From Sphaeroforma sirkka (taxonomy: Eukaryota > Opisthokonta > Ichthyosporea > Ichthyophonida): a stretch of DNA of 29,288 nucleotides. Position numbers and translations under genes: made by a program. This document shows, piece after piece, positions 10,108 through 23,186 of the stretch; position 1 is the stretch's first letter; each line of letters opens with the position of its first letter. The notes beneath the pieces were generated by a model. It was not told where the DNA came from. It saw nothing but the letters and a program-made list of their open reading frames with translations, and did not search any database. The DNA lies in the NCBI GenBank assembly GCA_001586965.3, contig LUCW03000147.1, positions 130,001 to 159,288 of the forward strand, read 5' to 3'.

Positions 10108-10914
10108 TAGACTGTAGATTGTGGAGACGTTGACTCCGAGACTCCAATTCCCAAGTCTTTTTTAAAAAAAAAAGTTTTACTGCACAAGAAGAAGCACACA
10201 ACAAAAAAAAAGAGAAGAGAGCGTCAGTCCGTCAGTACGAAGACAATCCGCACCTGTCAAAAAAGTAAAAATACAAATTACAAAAAAATTACTATAAAAG
10301 TAGTGATAATTTTTTTGCTTTACATACTACTCTACAGCAGGATAATTATTGTTCAAGTGTGCCAGTAATAAATCAATATTTTTGGATAAAAATTTAAAGC
10401 GACTAAAGAGTATATTATTTGATCGAGTCGGCAAGTCGCTGACTCGCTGCGATGATAGAAAATTAAAAACAAAAACACTTTTTACTATTTATTTTTTTGG
10501 CAAATGTGGCGCTTAGCAATTTTTTGAACTGATTGTTTTGATAATTGACATGGTTACACGCACGTGGACTGAATGGTGCAATGTTTTTCTGGATACCACC
10601 TCTCACACTAAGGTAGCTGGGATAGTGATGGTTTTTCTAGTTCGATAGCGTGTTACTCTCTACTACAGAGCTGGAAACTGGAAGGCTATGCTTTTTACCA
10701 CTTTACAAATTTAGTAGATATTTTAGTCAAAATGATGTGTGACGATTGACGACAGCCGACTGACAAGTGACGAGTTTGACAAGTTGACATACACTTGACA
10801 GTTGGCACTTTTATCACTTTAACTTGACAGCACAGTGGTGACTCACGTCTCCCCCGTGAGTATTTAGTGAGTGAGCGACTGAGCGTCTGAATCACACGTT
10901 TGAGCCTGAGGCTG
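10108..10914. other. Intergenic sequence without recognised gene
   Basis: AT-rich unique DNA with no long open frame and no domain match. The right part (about 10737-10832) is dense in TGAC/TTGACA motifs. A GAGCCTGAGG string occurs both inside the inverted repeat's right arm (about 10044) and again at about 10900, just before the microsatellite. Confidence 0.6.
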
Positions 10915-10963
<49 letters not shown>

Positions 10964-10967
10964 TATG

Positions 10968-10999
<32 letters not shown>

Positions 11000-11114
11000 C
11001 ATGATATATACATATACATATACATGTATACATACATACATATATATATATATATAAATATATCCTATATACATAATAATGTACAAATACATATATATGG
11101 TTATATATATACAC

Positions 11115-11184
<70 letters not shown>

Positions 11185-11815
11185 GTTGATTTGTTCTGTT
11201 TGTGCGTGTGATGATGTGTTGTGTTGGTATTATAAATGTAATATATATATACATAATAATAATATGCATACATGCACACACACATACATCAATAACATAT
11301 AATATATATATATATTATTTTTTTGTGTGAGATGTATATATATAATAATATATATGCATACATGCATGCACATGTATAATATATATAATATGTATATATA
11401 TACATAATATGGATGGCATGTAATAATGTATGTAATGCATATGTGTGTATTTTTTATTTTCTTTCTCTATATATATGGTGTAATGCATACATACATGCAC
11501 ACACAAACGCACATGTATGTATATGTTTGATGATATTGTGCAATAATATATAATATGTAATAATATAATAATATGTATGTGTAAATATGTACGTAATATA
11601 TATATAATATATATGCATATATCATATATATATATATATATTGGTTATATGGTTGGTTTATATATAATAATATAATATTAATATATAATAATAATAATTA
11701 TAATATAATATATAATAATATATATATATGTACACACACACACGCACATGTCATGTATATGTAATATATGTTATACAATATGTTTACAATACATATGTTT
11801 TGTAATATAGTATCA

Positions 11816-11853
<38 letters not shown>

Positions 11854-12583
11854 TAATAATCTGTTTGTTTTACGTTTTGTTTGTTTGTGTTTTTTTGACA
11901 TGATGATATGGCGTTATTGTAATTGATAATAATAATACATATAATAATAATATATGTATATACATATGTATAATAATAATAATAACACGTATGCATAATA
12001 TATGCATATGCATGCACATGTATATATAATAATATATAAGGTTTTATATATGCATATAATAATATAGACGATGTATAATAATAATAATAATATATAATAT
12101 GTTTATATACATACGCATGCACACGCATGCACGCACACACACATGCATATATCATAATAATAATAATAATAATAATAATAATATATATATATATATATAA
12201 TTATTATTATTATATTATTATTATATAATATATATGTTATATATATATATGTTTAATGTTTATATAATAATAATAATAATATAATAATAATATATATAAT
12301 ATAATATAATAATATATATATATATGTAAGTTTTGTTTCTTGTTTTGTTGATGTTTTGTTTGTTTGTGTGTGATGATGATGATGAGAATAATCAATATTC
12401 AATAACGAGAAGTACAAATATATTAATAATAATACGTAATATACATGCACCCACATCACGCATGCATGCAATGTATGTGTATGTAATATACAGCGTAATC
12501 CGAATGTATGTATGCAAATATATGTATGTTTTTCTGTATATATAATATATATATATATATGCATATAATATATATATATAATA

Positions 12584-12617
<34 letters not shown>

Positions 12618-12660
12618 TTATGTTTATATATATGTATATATATATATATATATAATAATG

Positions 12661-12704
<44 letters not shown>

Positions 12705-12790
12705 GTAAATGCATGCATAAGTATAAGACATATACTTACAATAAACGTGTGTGTATATGTGTATACACATACATATATATGTGTATATAT
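10915..12790. repeat. Large microsatellite block, (TA)n with (AAT)n and (CA)n sub-tracts
   Basis: Nearly continuous TA tracts at 10915-11182 pass into mixed TA/AAT/CATA sequence, including AAT runs near 11820-11852 and 12150-12182 and a CA run near 12585-12613. Open frames here are Tyr/Ile repeats on both strands and are not genes. Confidence 0.93.
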
Positions 12791-13640
12791 TATGCCGAAT
12801 TTGTCATCCGACATAAGGTTAATAAGTATCATATTGCCGTACGTAGACTACATCCAGAAAAGGCGTTGGTGAGCTATACTGATTTTACAGTTTGTCACAC
12901 AACAGCACGCGTTGGTCATTGTCTTTTCTATACGCTAGTCAAAGTATTACTTCAAATTGAAGTTAATTGTTGAGGACAGGCAGCATGAATATTATTACCA
13001 TTCAATCTATGAACACGTTTTCTATTTCCACCTTCATGGCCTTATCAGTATCATGGATGTCTCAGAGGCTTACTTTGCTTTTAACGTGCGGTATATGCGC
13101 TAAAATTAGCGAAAATGGTGTGCAAATACGTGTGTTTTTGTGTGTTAAATGCCTAGCCTTCTGAAGATTGGACATTTATACATGTTTGGTTTGTCTATTT
13201 GTGTAGACCCACCATTTGCCGCGACCGTAAAAAACAACAACACGTGTTCTATTCCCACCTTATGACAAAAATTAGGCAGGGAGTGTAGAAAATTCGGAAT
13301 ATGAAGGCTGTATTACAAAAAGGATGTCAAGAATGTGCGCTACATACGTCTCGACACATTTATATCACAGTATTGTGTACAAATATATTGTAGTATGTAT
13401 TAGGACCTCTTTACTACTCCACTCACAATTCGAATGGTGTGCACACAGATAATGTATCAGGTCGTTTTTTATACACCTCTGCTTATACTGTGTACTATCC
13501 ATACAGTATGTAGAGGGATTTCATACACCAACTTAAAATCATCTATACACACGCATGGTAAGGTTCTTTATTAGGAAACACAACACCAAAATCATATTAA
13601 AACTATGAATATCTATATGTACTAAATATTTATATATTCT
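12791..13640. other. Unique-sequence island within the microsatellite block; no recognised gene
   Basis: About 850 bases of normal-complexity sequence between two microsatellite tracts. Short plus-strand frames (12713-12973 and 12967-13164) give peptides without any family signature. Splice-like sites are present but no exon can be supported. A related string occurs twice (ACACGTTTTCTATTTCCACC at about 13014 and ACACGTGTTCTATTCCCACC at about 13240), suggesting old internal duplication. Confidence 0.5.
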
Positions 13641-13761
13641 GTATATGTAAATATGTGTCTGTTGTAGATGTATGAAAGTTGAGAATATCTATATGTCAAG
13701 GGATATGTAAATATAAATGTATATGTATACGTATGTATGTATATGTATATGTACACTACAA

Positions 13762-13794
<33 letters not shown>

Positions 13795-13795
13795 T

Positions 13796-13859
<64 letters not shown>

Positions 13860-14236
13860 CATACATGTATATATACATATAAATGTGTATCTGTATATAC
13901 ACGCACACTCACACACTCAATATGTATATGCAGTTGAAAGCTATGGATATCTATATGTAGTCTATCTGTATATGTATATGAAAATGTTTTTAGTATGTTT
14001 ATATGCACAATGTTGTCAATGTGTGCACACGCACAACACACGCACACACATCACACACATCACACACATCATCACGCACATAATCATACAATATATATAT
14101 ATATATATTTATATATCTACACGCACGCACACGCACGCACGCATGTCATCATCATATATATAATCATCAATAATAATGCATACATATATATATATATAGT
14201 ATATATATATGTATATGTATATATATAATATATATA

Positions 14237-14268
<32 letters not shown>

Positions 14269-14362
14269 TGTATATAAGCGTATGTATGTATATATATGTA
14301 CAGTATATATATATATATATATACATATATTATATATGCAAATATATATGAATGTAAATATA

Positions 14363-14443
<81 letters not shown>

Positions 14444-14576
14444 GTTATATATACGTTTATATAATACATAATAACATCACACACACACACGCATATATAT
14501 ATATATATATGTTTATACATATATATTATATATGTGTATGCGTGTATTTTATACGTGTATGTATACACACGCACAG

Positions 14577-14620
<44 letters not shown>

Positions 14621-14636
14621 TTATAAATATATATTG
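13641..14636. repeat. Second microsatellite block, (TA)n, (CA)n, (CATA)n
   Basis: Long TA runs (13798-13854, 14166-14450) with CA runs (13770-13794, 14579-14610) and CACAT sub-tracts. A phrase like GATATCTATATGT with flanks recurs near 13610, 13685 and 13945, so part of it is a diverged tandem repeat. No gene supported. Confidence 0.92.
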
Positions 14637-15500
14637 GTGAACCCCAACTGTGTTACCAACTTGGTATCAGTAAGCACTTAATAATCGTAATTGAAATCCG
14701 TACTGCCGCTGAAGTTTTGTTAAACCACACCGTCATTTGGTACAATTCATTTGTATAGTAAATTTGCAGGATGGTGTTAGGGCCGGTGCCGTATACAGTA
14801 CAAGGAAGTGTCCCAGGTGTTCATAGTATGAATAAACACATTTTCGTATGTATTTCATGTTTGTATACGTACTACCTAAAACGGGATTGTGAAACTCATA
14901 GTTTGTGTTGTGATGTTGGTCGGAACTTGAATGCACATAAATTGAACCTACCAGTTTGGAGGTAAAAACCTTTATTAAAAAACGTTGTTCATTGTAGAGT
15001 CTGTATCCTAAAACTGGTAAAAACAACCGGCTTTGACTTCTCAAAAGTAACTGCTACCTACGGTATCGCCGAGCCTCTCAATCGACTACGAATACCAGTA
15101 ACAGGCGTGACCTTGTAGCTGTAGCTAGCATCTCTGCACTTTATGGCACAGTTCCTTCATAGCTCGACCAATTATCATATGTCAAGTTTGATAAGTAAGG
15201 CTATATCCTGAATCTATTCAAACACTAAAATTCCGACAACGAGCGTAGCGGAATAAACCATGTATCCAGGTTTATTGTTTTTTATATCAGCGCTCCTAGC
15301 GCTCTAATTATCGTTTATTTTATAAGTTCATTTGTCTAATAAATGAATACTTAAGCTCTTTATACACTCCATTCGAGGTCCGACCGTGCAGTAGTCTGGA
15401 TGAGACGTCGTGATTAAATTACGGCTGTGGAGCTCCTAGCGTATGTGCAATCTGACCTCCTAGCAATGTAATTATTCGCCTCTCGGTCATGGAACGAAAT
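14637..15500. other. Intergenic region downstream of the SMARCAL1-like gene
   Basis: No exon recognised on either strand; the 103-codon minus frame at 14733-15044 has no family features and is probably chance. The region should contain the 3' UTR of the helicase gene, including the signal listed separately. Confidence 0.55.
15314..15319 (-). terminator. Possible polyadenylation signal (AATAAA) of the SMARCAL1-like gene
   Basis: AATAAA on the minus strand about 180 bases past the stop codon at 15501-15503. Chosen as the first clear signal; not proof of use. Confidence 0.35.
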
Positions 15501-18500
15501 TTATGAACAATCTAGGAATACGCATTCATCATCCAAATCGTCATCCAACAAATCGTCAGACACTTCGACGGTCTTCTTTACCTTGCTTTTACTCGGTGAT
15601 CTCAAGAAATCAATCAAGGTCTTGGCCTTTTTTACTCTTCTATGTGCCGGCTTGTTTTCGCCGGTGTGTGTGTCGGATATATTACCTTTGATGCCGTGCA
15701 CAGCTACTCCTTGAGACGTTGACATCAGATTTTCCGTATCCATTGCCGATCGCTTAGAAGATGTGCTTTCCTGGTTCCCTACACCGGCCTTGCCAAGTAC
15801 GCCCAATTTCTTATTGAGTTTCTCCCACATGACATCGTCCATTGTGTTGGGGGCGTGCAGGTACTGGATGGTGACGTCCTTGTTCTGTGATATCCGGTGT
15901 ACTCTATCTTCAGCCTATAAAAAGAATATCAGGTGTTGCAGATGATGGGCAGATGTTAAGAAAATACGGTAATTTTATCGACGACCACTCATATCATCAG
16001 AGTTGGTCATATGATTAACCGAATATCGAGCGACGAAACACTCACGATAGATATTAATCACACACGATTTCAAGCGCAATTCAAAATCGTAGTACGTGAT
16101 ACACTCGAATACGTGCATACGCTTCTGAGCATATAGCGCAACATATTATTTGCGAAGTTTGTGCCCTACCACTCACGATATACTGAGGGAATACACATAC
16201 ACTGTGAAAGATCCGCTCGTTTAAATGTGGTCCACACCTGGAGCAAGTCACCAGGATTCCAAGCAAGTTCAGCAAATATCACTGTGGCTGAAGCCGTGAG
16301 CGTTAATCCAGCGTTCGCGGCAAGAAGACTCAGCAGTGCTACACGGCATGTGGGCACCTCTTGGAATCTTGCTGCCTTTTTTTGTCTAGCTTTGCTGTTT
16401 GTTGAACCATCGATCCGTATGTAATCCACGTCCTGGGAAGCAAAAAAGTGGGTATGAATACTAGAGCCAATATAACGAAAAGGGCTACTATTAAAATTTG
16501 ATACAAGTCAATCAAATAGTAATAATGACGAATCGACTACAACATGGATTTGCACGCAGATCGTATAAAGCATCGATCAAAACAGAAGCTTGTATGAATT
16601 CCATTCACATCGTTCGAATAATATTATACAGCGCGATTTTAAAGATCACAGAGGAGGGTTTTAACGACTTTGAGCTCAGTATCGTCGTCCCGAAACGATA
16701 CCTTTCTTTCCATCACAAATTCTAGCTCAGACATCATTTCGTTGTGCTGACAGAACACAACGAACTTCACCGGTTGATCCAGTAATCTATCGATGTAGTC
16801 GCACACCGCAGGGGTCTTCGCCACGGCTGTAATAGTATGGTGTTTCACATTTACTATGAGAATATACAAGTGTCGCATTGTACCATATGAAAATATCAGT
16901 ATCTCATTGTACCATATATAAATATTGGTCTCGCATCTGGGTTATGTGCTGACAAAACAAAAACCCCTCAAGTGCACACAACTAGTTGTACACGCCTTAA
17001 ATTGGTGTGAAGATCGTCATTAAGCGCATCTTTACCCTGTTAAACATTTGCAGCATTCTTTTACGGATGAAAACACACAGGAAGATCGAATTAAGGATTC
17101 ACCCGGTAGGTACCATCTTTAAATTTCATGTTCGCAGGCGTCAACACCGTCAAAGCGTGTGATACTATACGCACATACATACCAGTCTCGTGAAAGTACT
17201 CGATGAAGTTCTTATTGTTGAGCTGGTTGATTTTCCGCATGCTATCTGCCAGGTATTTCTTTGACTTCTCGTCTATGTCGATATTCACTCTGTGTCTGAT
17301 CTTTTTGGTCAAGCTCTGCAATGTCGCTAGTTGGTCTTGTACCTCTGACTTCAAGCGCCTGACGGACAGAACATCACGTCACCAACAATTGAGATCGAGA
17401 CGCTAAAACATCTCTTGATAGCGTATGACTGATAGGACATCGCCACTATACTATAGAGAGTGAGGATGCAGGGGGAAGATATACTGTCCTTTTGTTGTGC
17501 GCATACCTCTTTCAATGAGAAGTGTATGGTTTGAGACTACTTCACGCACTCAATGAATGGATTTGTTGCGTCACCGCAATTTGGATTCTAAAAGTCAACG
17601 TACAGGAACATACCCAGAAGACAAACCTTTCCCTATGATTAAAAATACCTGCCGCAATCGCAATTAAAAGCTATGGCGTTTGGTTAGAAGACAAACCCTT
17701 CCCTTGATTAAAAAAACCTGCTGCAATCGCAACTATAAGCTATAGCGTTTAGTTAGAAGACAAACCCTTCCCTATGATCAAAACAAACCGGTCGCAATCG
17801 CAACTATAAGCTATAGCGTTTGGTTAGAAGACAAAAGCCTACCTTATGATTTAAAAAACCTACCGCATTCGTAACTATAAGCTATAGCGTTTGGTTGCAA
17901 GAAGCAGATGTACATAGCCACCATGCTTGTGGTTGCACTGATTTGCCATTGTGAATGTTCTCACATGGAAATCCGCAGCATTACACAAATCTCATACGTC
18001 ATTGCAGATGTAAACCGGTGCAAAACATCATGTGGTATACCTGATCATCACGAATTCCTTCAGAATCGTTTTGATCTCCTCTGCCCTCGACTGTCCGTCG
18101 AAGTTCCACCCGAAGGGACCCTGTAAATGAATTAAACAGCAGTATCAGACACTTGGCAGGCGCACTGACCGAGACAACACAGCCCATGTTTGGGGTAGTA
18201 TACAAGATTATCAACAGACACAAGGTTTGAACCATCGTGCGAGCACAGATTGCCGAGCGATGACAACGACTGTCGATAACAAAGCGCACTACTAAATTTT
18301 CTCATACCTTGTACGCACCACAATAACGCATTCCATACTCGTTCAAACCATTTCGGAACATCTCTGGGCGTACTGCCTGGTGGTGAGGATTAGGTTTAAG
18401 GGGCGTGTTAATACGCATTGGCGATATTCCATGTTGTATGCGAACCTCTGTGTGGGGGTCATAATCCTTTGATCCGTTGCAAAATTACAACGCGACGCCA

Positions 18501-21041
18501 TAGTACCATGTACTTGGATTCAAGGGCTTGAAAGTAGTACCCTACTGATGTGGTATGCCAGCAACAGGTATACGAAATTGCACTGGTATAACCTCCGAAC
18601 GTTCATGTCACATATCGTATGTATTACAATTTCAACCCAACTATAGTGAAGCAATCTCACCTGGATAGCCGTGAATAGCTCGACTGGCCTGGATGTTGCG
18701 GGTGTACCTGACAACAGGAGCACTCGCTTCGCAATCTGCCACGCCAAGCGGTAAAAACATGTGATTAGTTGACGACCTTTAAAGTGAATCTTTCTATTTG
18801 ACTATGTATAGTGATAGCTCTCGCGTTGGCATTTATTGTGCAACGAAGCCGTTGTTGTAAAGCATTTCTGCATTTTGTCTTAATTGTTTCTCCATCGCCT
18901 AGCGACCGGTGAGCCGCCATAGATGTGGCTCATGATCTCACGAGTCGTGCTCGATGCTGTCCGGTATTGAAACAATCCGCTACTGATCGAGACAACCTGA
19001 AGTAAAGCACAGAGTTTGCATAGGAGCAAACCCTGGAGACTACCAAATCTCGAGAATATGAAGCTAGTACAAGGTCGAACCTATGCTCAAGCTACACCTG
19101 TAAACACACTTCATAAGATTGCAGAAAAACGACTCGTCAAGATATAACCAAATACTACCTTGCATAGCGGCAGTAGCTCCATGGTCCGCTTTGCTGTAGG
19201 ATTCTTGATTTTCTGACACTCATCCTATGAGAGAACACGCGAATGGTAACCCAACGAAAGAGAGAATGTTTGAGTTTGTATGGGATGTCATGGCATGCCA
19301 TCAAAAGAGCCACGAATCGGTCACTATCATACAAACCACTCAGTCATTGTAGTTGCATAGGTGGGCTTTTTGAAGACTTGTGCAAGTTTAAAGTTGTGAA
19401 AAGCTCTGACTTTCTTTCCCTGTTTTTAAGGTTCCAGCTATGATATAATGCGCACTTGTGGCATCATTTGACATCATCAAACCTTCAATGCAAACTCGGC
19501 CCTGTAGCCAGAGAAACCATAAGGAGATTTTAGTATACACATACCAGGATCAGAACTTTGAATTGTCTTCGCTTCAATTCCACAGCAAACTTAGATATGA
19601 GATCATATGTGATGATATTAACCTACAGGGCACGCAAGGAAGTATTTGGTTTCAAAAATGAGAGAATGTGGCGTCCATTTCACAGAAAGTACGAACATCT
19701 TGCCCCCAGAATCAATGCACGTAAGATGCTAATGCCTACCTAATGAGACTATACTGCTTACCCCTGCGTTACCAAGCTCAGACTTTCCATTGTCGATTAC
19801 ATTGATTTCGGACTTGCGTAATACTGGGACCCATTTCAAAAACGCCTGCGCATGATCGAATAGCGTATGATAACAAAGCTGATTGAAAGGGCAAGGTGCT
19901 TTATATTCCACATTCAGCATGTACTCAAGTACCAAATAAGAATTAAAGTGAAGTCAATGGTGAATCATACAGTGTGGTCGAAGGTGCGTCGAAATGGTGT
20001 AAAGCACGCACGCAGAGATAGCCAGCTTCCACATATGAATCCTAATACCTCTCTCCACTGATATCTCAGCGACGAAGGCACAACTACCAGCGCGGGCCAT
20101 TCGATACCGTAGTAGCACGCTATACACACGGCTTGTACCGTCTTTCCCAAGCCCATTTCATCAGCTGTGGATCCAGAACGAAGCAGAACATCGTAAGAAC
20201 CAACACAACAACGTTTGGGTATCACTGCGATAACAGATGTTCGTGGCGTGTATGCGAGATCCATACGCCCATACATGGCAAGGTAAGTCCACATTGCGCG
20301 GGTTCACACTTTCACAGGCAGATATAAGCTAAACATGTGTACGACTGCTTCCTGATATCTTCTGTGTTTGTTGTATGGTGGCCTACACACGCACAAAACT
20401 ACAGATGCAAACACATCCGTATGAAGTACAAGCAACACTGTAATCCCACACTCACGAATTCGCGCATACCAATCAGAGCTCTGCCGTTCCGTCGGATGGC
20501 CCATTGAATACCTTCTCGCTGTTGGAGTGAAAACATAAATGATTATCGTTATGATGGGAGTTTAAAAATAGAGCGTCAAAACAACAAACTATAGCCGTCG
20601 ACGTAACGACGGTTGAAAAAAATATGTTAGGCTGTGACTTAATTGTGAAGACACCTCGCTGTACACACCCCCACCAACGGGACATGCATACAAGGAAGTG
20701 GGCAAAGCACAACCTCACCATTTTCGCTCCTGAAAGCATATAAAACGCTTTGCGCACAGGCGGTTGTGTCGCTATAAGAACATACCTGGAACGGTAACAG
20801 CTTATCCAGAGTCTCGGGAGGTAAGAGTGTATCGTCCATGCTGTACGTCGATGTGTCTTCTGGCTGTGCTAATTGGGTCAGCACCGCTTCGTTGTGAAGA
20901 AAACGGGGCAGGCCATAGATGGTGAAGGTCTGTGCTTGGCTCAGTTTGCGATCTGTATATATAGTGTGTGCGTCATTAATAACAATGAGATTCGGTTCTA
21001 CATACAGGTGGAATGGGCAGCAAAGACTCTTTCACGATTTC

Positions 21042-21081
<40 letters not shown>

Positions 21082-22315
21082 CCCACATATGCAACGTAGG
21101 AAGTCGTTGAATGCTTCATTGTGTGTTTAGAACACTCAGCCAAGTAGTTTGCCATGCACGCGCTATACAAGGCTCCCAAATCTTTTTAAACGAGTGCAAG
21201 GTGGGAAGCTGGTCAATGACACTTATCTAAATTTCTCACATATAGGCACACATGTAGTCCGCAAAACACAGAAAAATAGGCACTCGCCATGCAAAATAAG
21301 CAACAACCCCCTACTTATACACATGGTATATCACCAAGGGAAGAAACAAGGCTTCGATCGTTCACATACATGCACTCAGGTAGTTGGCCACCGGGACCTT
21401 CCAGTACAGCTTCTTGGGTTCGTAGACGCCCTTTTCCTCCCGCATGATCTGCTTAAACTTGGCATGCAGTGTACTCTGGGGTTTAAATGACACAGTGCCC
21501 CTGTCAACCAGCTCGCACTCCACCTTCACCTTCACCGGGTGCAGTATCTGTGGCATTTCCGGGTTATTCTTGCAGAAGCTATTCAATGTCCCGTCTCGCA
21601 CCAAATTGGACGGGGTGTGAGTGTCTCGATTTGTGGGTAGTCCTGTATCCACGCTGGTACCACTGGAGCTATGTGTATTGGGCATATGCACGCCAGGTGT
21701 ATAGTGTGTGGGGGGTGCTTGTGCAGTGGTCGTGTGTGGCATGTTTGTATATCTCCCCCCATCACCACTGCCGGTGAGATAGATCACGTCTCCATCTCGA
21801 GCTCGTGTGCTATTTGTATTTGGTGCACTCTGAGGCCTATGTGTCTCTGGTACACGTTGGGTCTGTCTATCGCTATACTGCTGCCTCTGGTAGTTGGTAC
21901 TGTCTATGTTGTCCTGTCTCTGAAGTATCTGCCCATCTTGCAGGCGTTGTTGTGGTTGTTGGTACTGAGACTGGTGCAGTGATTGTTGTTGGTGTTGTTG
22001 TACTTGGTGTTGTGGATGATCAGGACGTCTGGTATCCTGTGGTGTCGGCCTTACAATACTACTGGATGTATACGATTGACCCGCCGCACTATTTTGACCT
22101 GGCATATACGCCTGCCCACCAGTCAAAGCATTCCTAGTACTACCACTAGACACAGGCAACGTACGTAGTGCACTCCCATTTCCGTTCGGCTGATTCATCG
22201 AAGGCACGGATACATGTGTCTTCTGGTATTGTCGCTGCTTCAGCTTGGCCATTGCGAGTCGTTTTTTGCGCGCAATCTCTTTGGCGACGGAAGGATCAAC
22301 AGTGTGGCCCTCCAT
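15501..22315 (-). CDS. SMARCAL1: SMARCAL1-like SNF2 annealing helicase with HARP domain, 14 exons, 879 aa
   Basis: Nuclear ATP-driven enzyme that rewinds RPA-coated DNA and remodels stalled replication forks. Exons (minus): 22315-21370, 20952-20786, 20518-20470, 20164-20049, 19845-19762, 19622-19545, 19224-19159, 18735-18661, 18376-18308, 18120-18041, 17358-17183, 16826-16702, 16432-16238, 15914-15501. All phases agree. Residues 1-35 are a basic helix-like segment ([20 protein letters not shown]) where SMARCAL1 binds RPA. A Gln-rich linker and one HARP domain (about 261-335) follow. Helicase motifs: ADEMGLGKT (388-396), [15 protein letters not shown] (481-484), LLLSGTPA (508-515), LRRLKSEV-type junction, [35 protein letters not shown] (745-752). 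Motif II is DECQ where human SMARCAL1 has DESH. The tail is acidic ([18 protein letters not shown]). One HARP copy and no zinc finger or HNH nuclease argue against ZRANB3. Confidence 0.93.
17616..17897. repeat. Four tandem copies of a 70-bp repeat in an intron of the SMARCAL1-like gene
   Basis: AGAAGACAAAC-type unit starts fall at 17616, 17686, 17755 and 17826, so the period is 69-71. Each copy carries a GCAATCGCAA-like block and CTATAGCGTTTGGTT or a close variant. The array sits within the intron 18040-17359 and does not include either splice site. Confidence 0.9.
21041..21082. repeat. (CA)n(TA)n microsatellite in intron 1 of the SMARCAL1-like gene
   Basis: A short CA run passes directly into a TA run within the intron between 21369 and 20953. 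It is about 90 bases upstream of the acceptor of the second exon. Confidence 0.85.
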
Positions 22316-22363
22316 AGTGCAATACACACGATGATACAGTACCTAACGTCTACCGTCAATTCC

Positions 22364-22369
22364 CACGTG
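22364..22369. promoter_or_regulatory. E-box (CACGTG) upstream of the SMARCAL1-like gene
   Basis: Perfect CACGTG palindrome about 50 bases before the helicase ATG. It is the target class of bHLH-zip factors such as Myc/Max. A six-base match is weak evidence by itself. Confidence 0.25.
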
Positions 22370-22973
22370 TCACAAGTACGAGTACATATCCATCTCTTCA
22401 GGCTTCCTTACATAACGTAAGTAGCAAAGTACAGTAGACCCTGCCACCTTTTCTCTTAGAAATCAGTTCCGACAGCGTGTAGTATATCATATAATAATCG
22501 ACGCATATAGTCTATTCAAGACATAGCATAGATGTACATAGTCTATCTGAAGTTGAGATTATGACATACAAGAGAAAAGCGCTACCGAAGGAGTAACTGA
22601 ACAATGAACCGGTATTGTTGCGGTAGATGTTGTGTAGTGATACTGCTTTCTTGTTGGGATGATCTAGATAGAACCACACGTCCAAACCGATATTCAACCA
22701 GTGAAGCGGTGGTTAAGCTCATAGACACCTCAACACTCTGACTTGGTACACAAAACTACTAAACACGTACTTTGAATAAATAGCCACTTTTTTTAACTCA
22801 AGGTATAAAAAGTACTCAAAATAGCCCTCACGGGTCACGACACAGATATAATCGGCCTCTCCTGCTCCATCGAATGAGGAATATAAAAATATTTTGTAAA
22901 CATTTTTTTGAATGAGTCATATATCTTTGGCGCCATTCACTCAACAGATGTAGGGTTTTCTGGTTTATTTTGA

Positions 22974-22979
22974 GTTTGA
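22974..22979 (-). terminator. Possible polyadenylation signal (AATAAA) of the CRAL-TRIO gene
   Basis: AATAAA on the minus strand about 208 bases past the stop codon at 23187. Candidate only. Confidence 0.3.
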
Positions 22980-23186
22980 CTTTAGAATTAGCTGATGTAG
23001 GGTTTCAGCCGCACTTGAAAGATTGTGTTCTATTTTTAGGAGGCGATGTTGGTTCAGGGTCTCCTCACATGAACATTTTCATGAGGTTTTGACGTTATGA
23101 GGTGCTTAAGGTATTGTAGCTCGAATGTATTTGTGAGGTGCATAGGGTGATGTCTTAATTACTTCGTGGAGAACGTATCAATCCGT

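Larger units (their letters stand above)
22316..23186. other. Intergenic region between SMARCAL1-like and CRAL-TRIO genes (same strand)
   Basis: No exon recognised. It should hold the promoter of the helicase gene (near 22316-22450) and the 3' UTR of the CRAL-TRIO gene. No TATA box is evident before the helicase ATG. A CACGTG E-box lies at 22364-22369, about 50 bases upstream of the ATG. The phrase GATGTAGGGTTT occurs twice (near 22948 and 22993). Confidence 0.5.

Noticed and set aside
10695-11285. 196-codon minus-strand frame
   Set aside because: Mostly Tyr-Ile repeats from a TA tract; the non-repeat end has no family features.
14167-14640. Long frames on both strands (up to 147 codons)
   Set aside because: Microsatellite translations (VCVC, IYIY, THTH) with no gene signal.
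14733-15044. 103-codon minus frame as a gene
   Set aside because: No recognisable motif, AT-rich codon use, and no supporting start or splice context.
21583-22168. Plus-strand open frames opposite the first helicase exon
   Set aside because: Shadows of the Gln/Ser/Thr-rich coding sequence on the other strand; no domain and no start or splice support.
22316-22327. Longer helicase N-terminus starting at 22327
   Set aside because: The codon there is GTG; the first ATG is at 22315.
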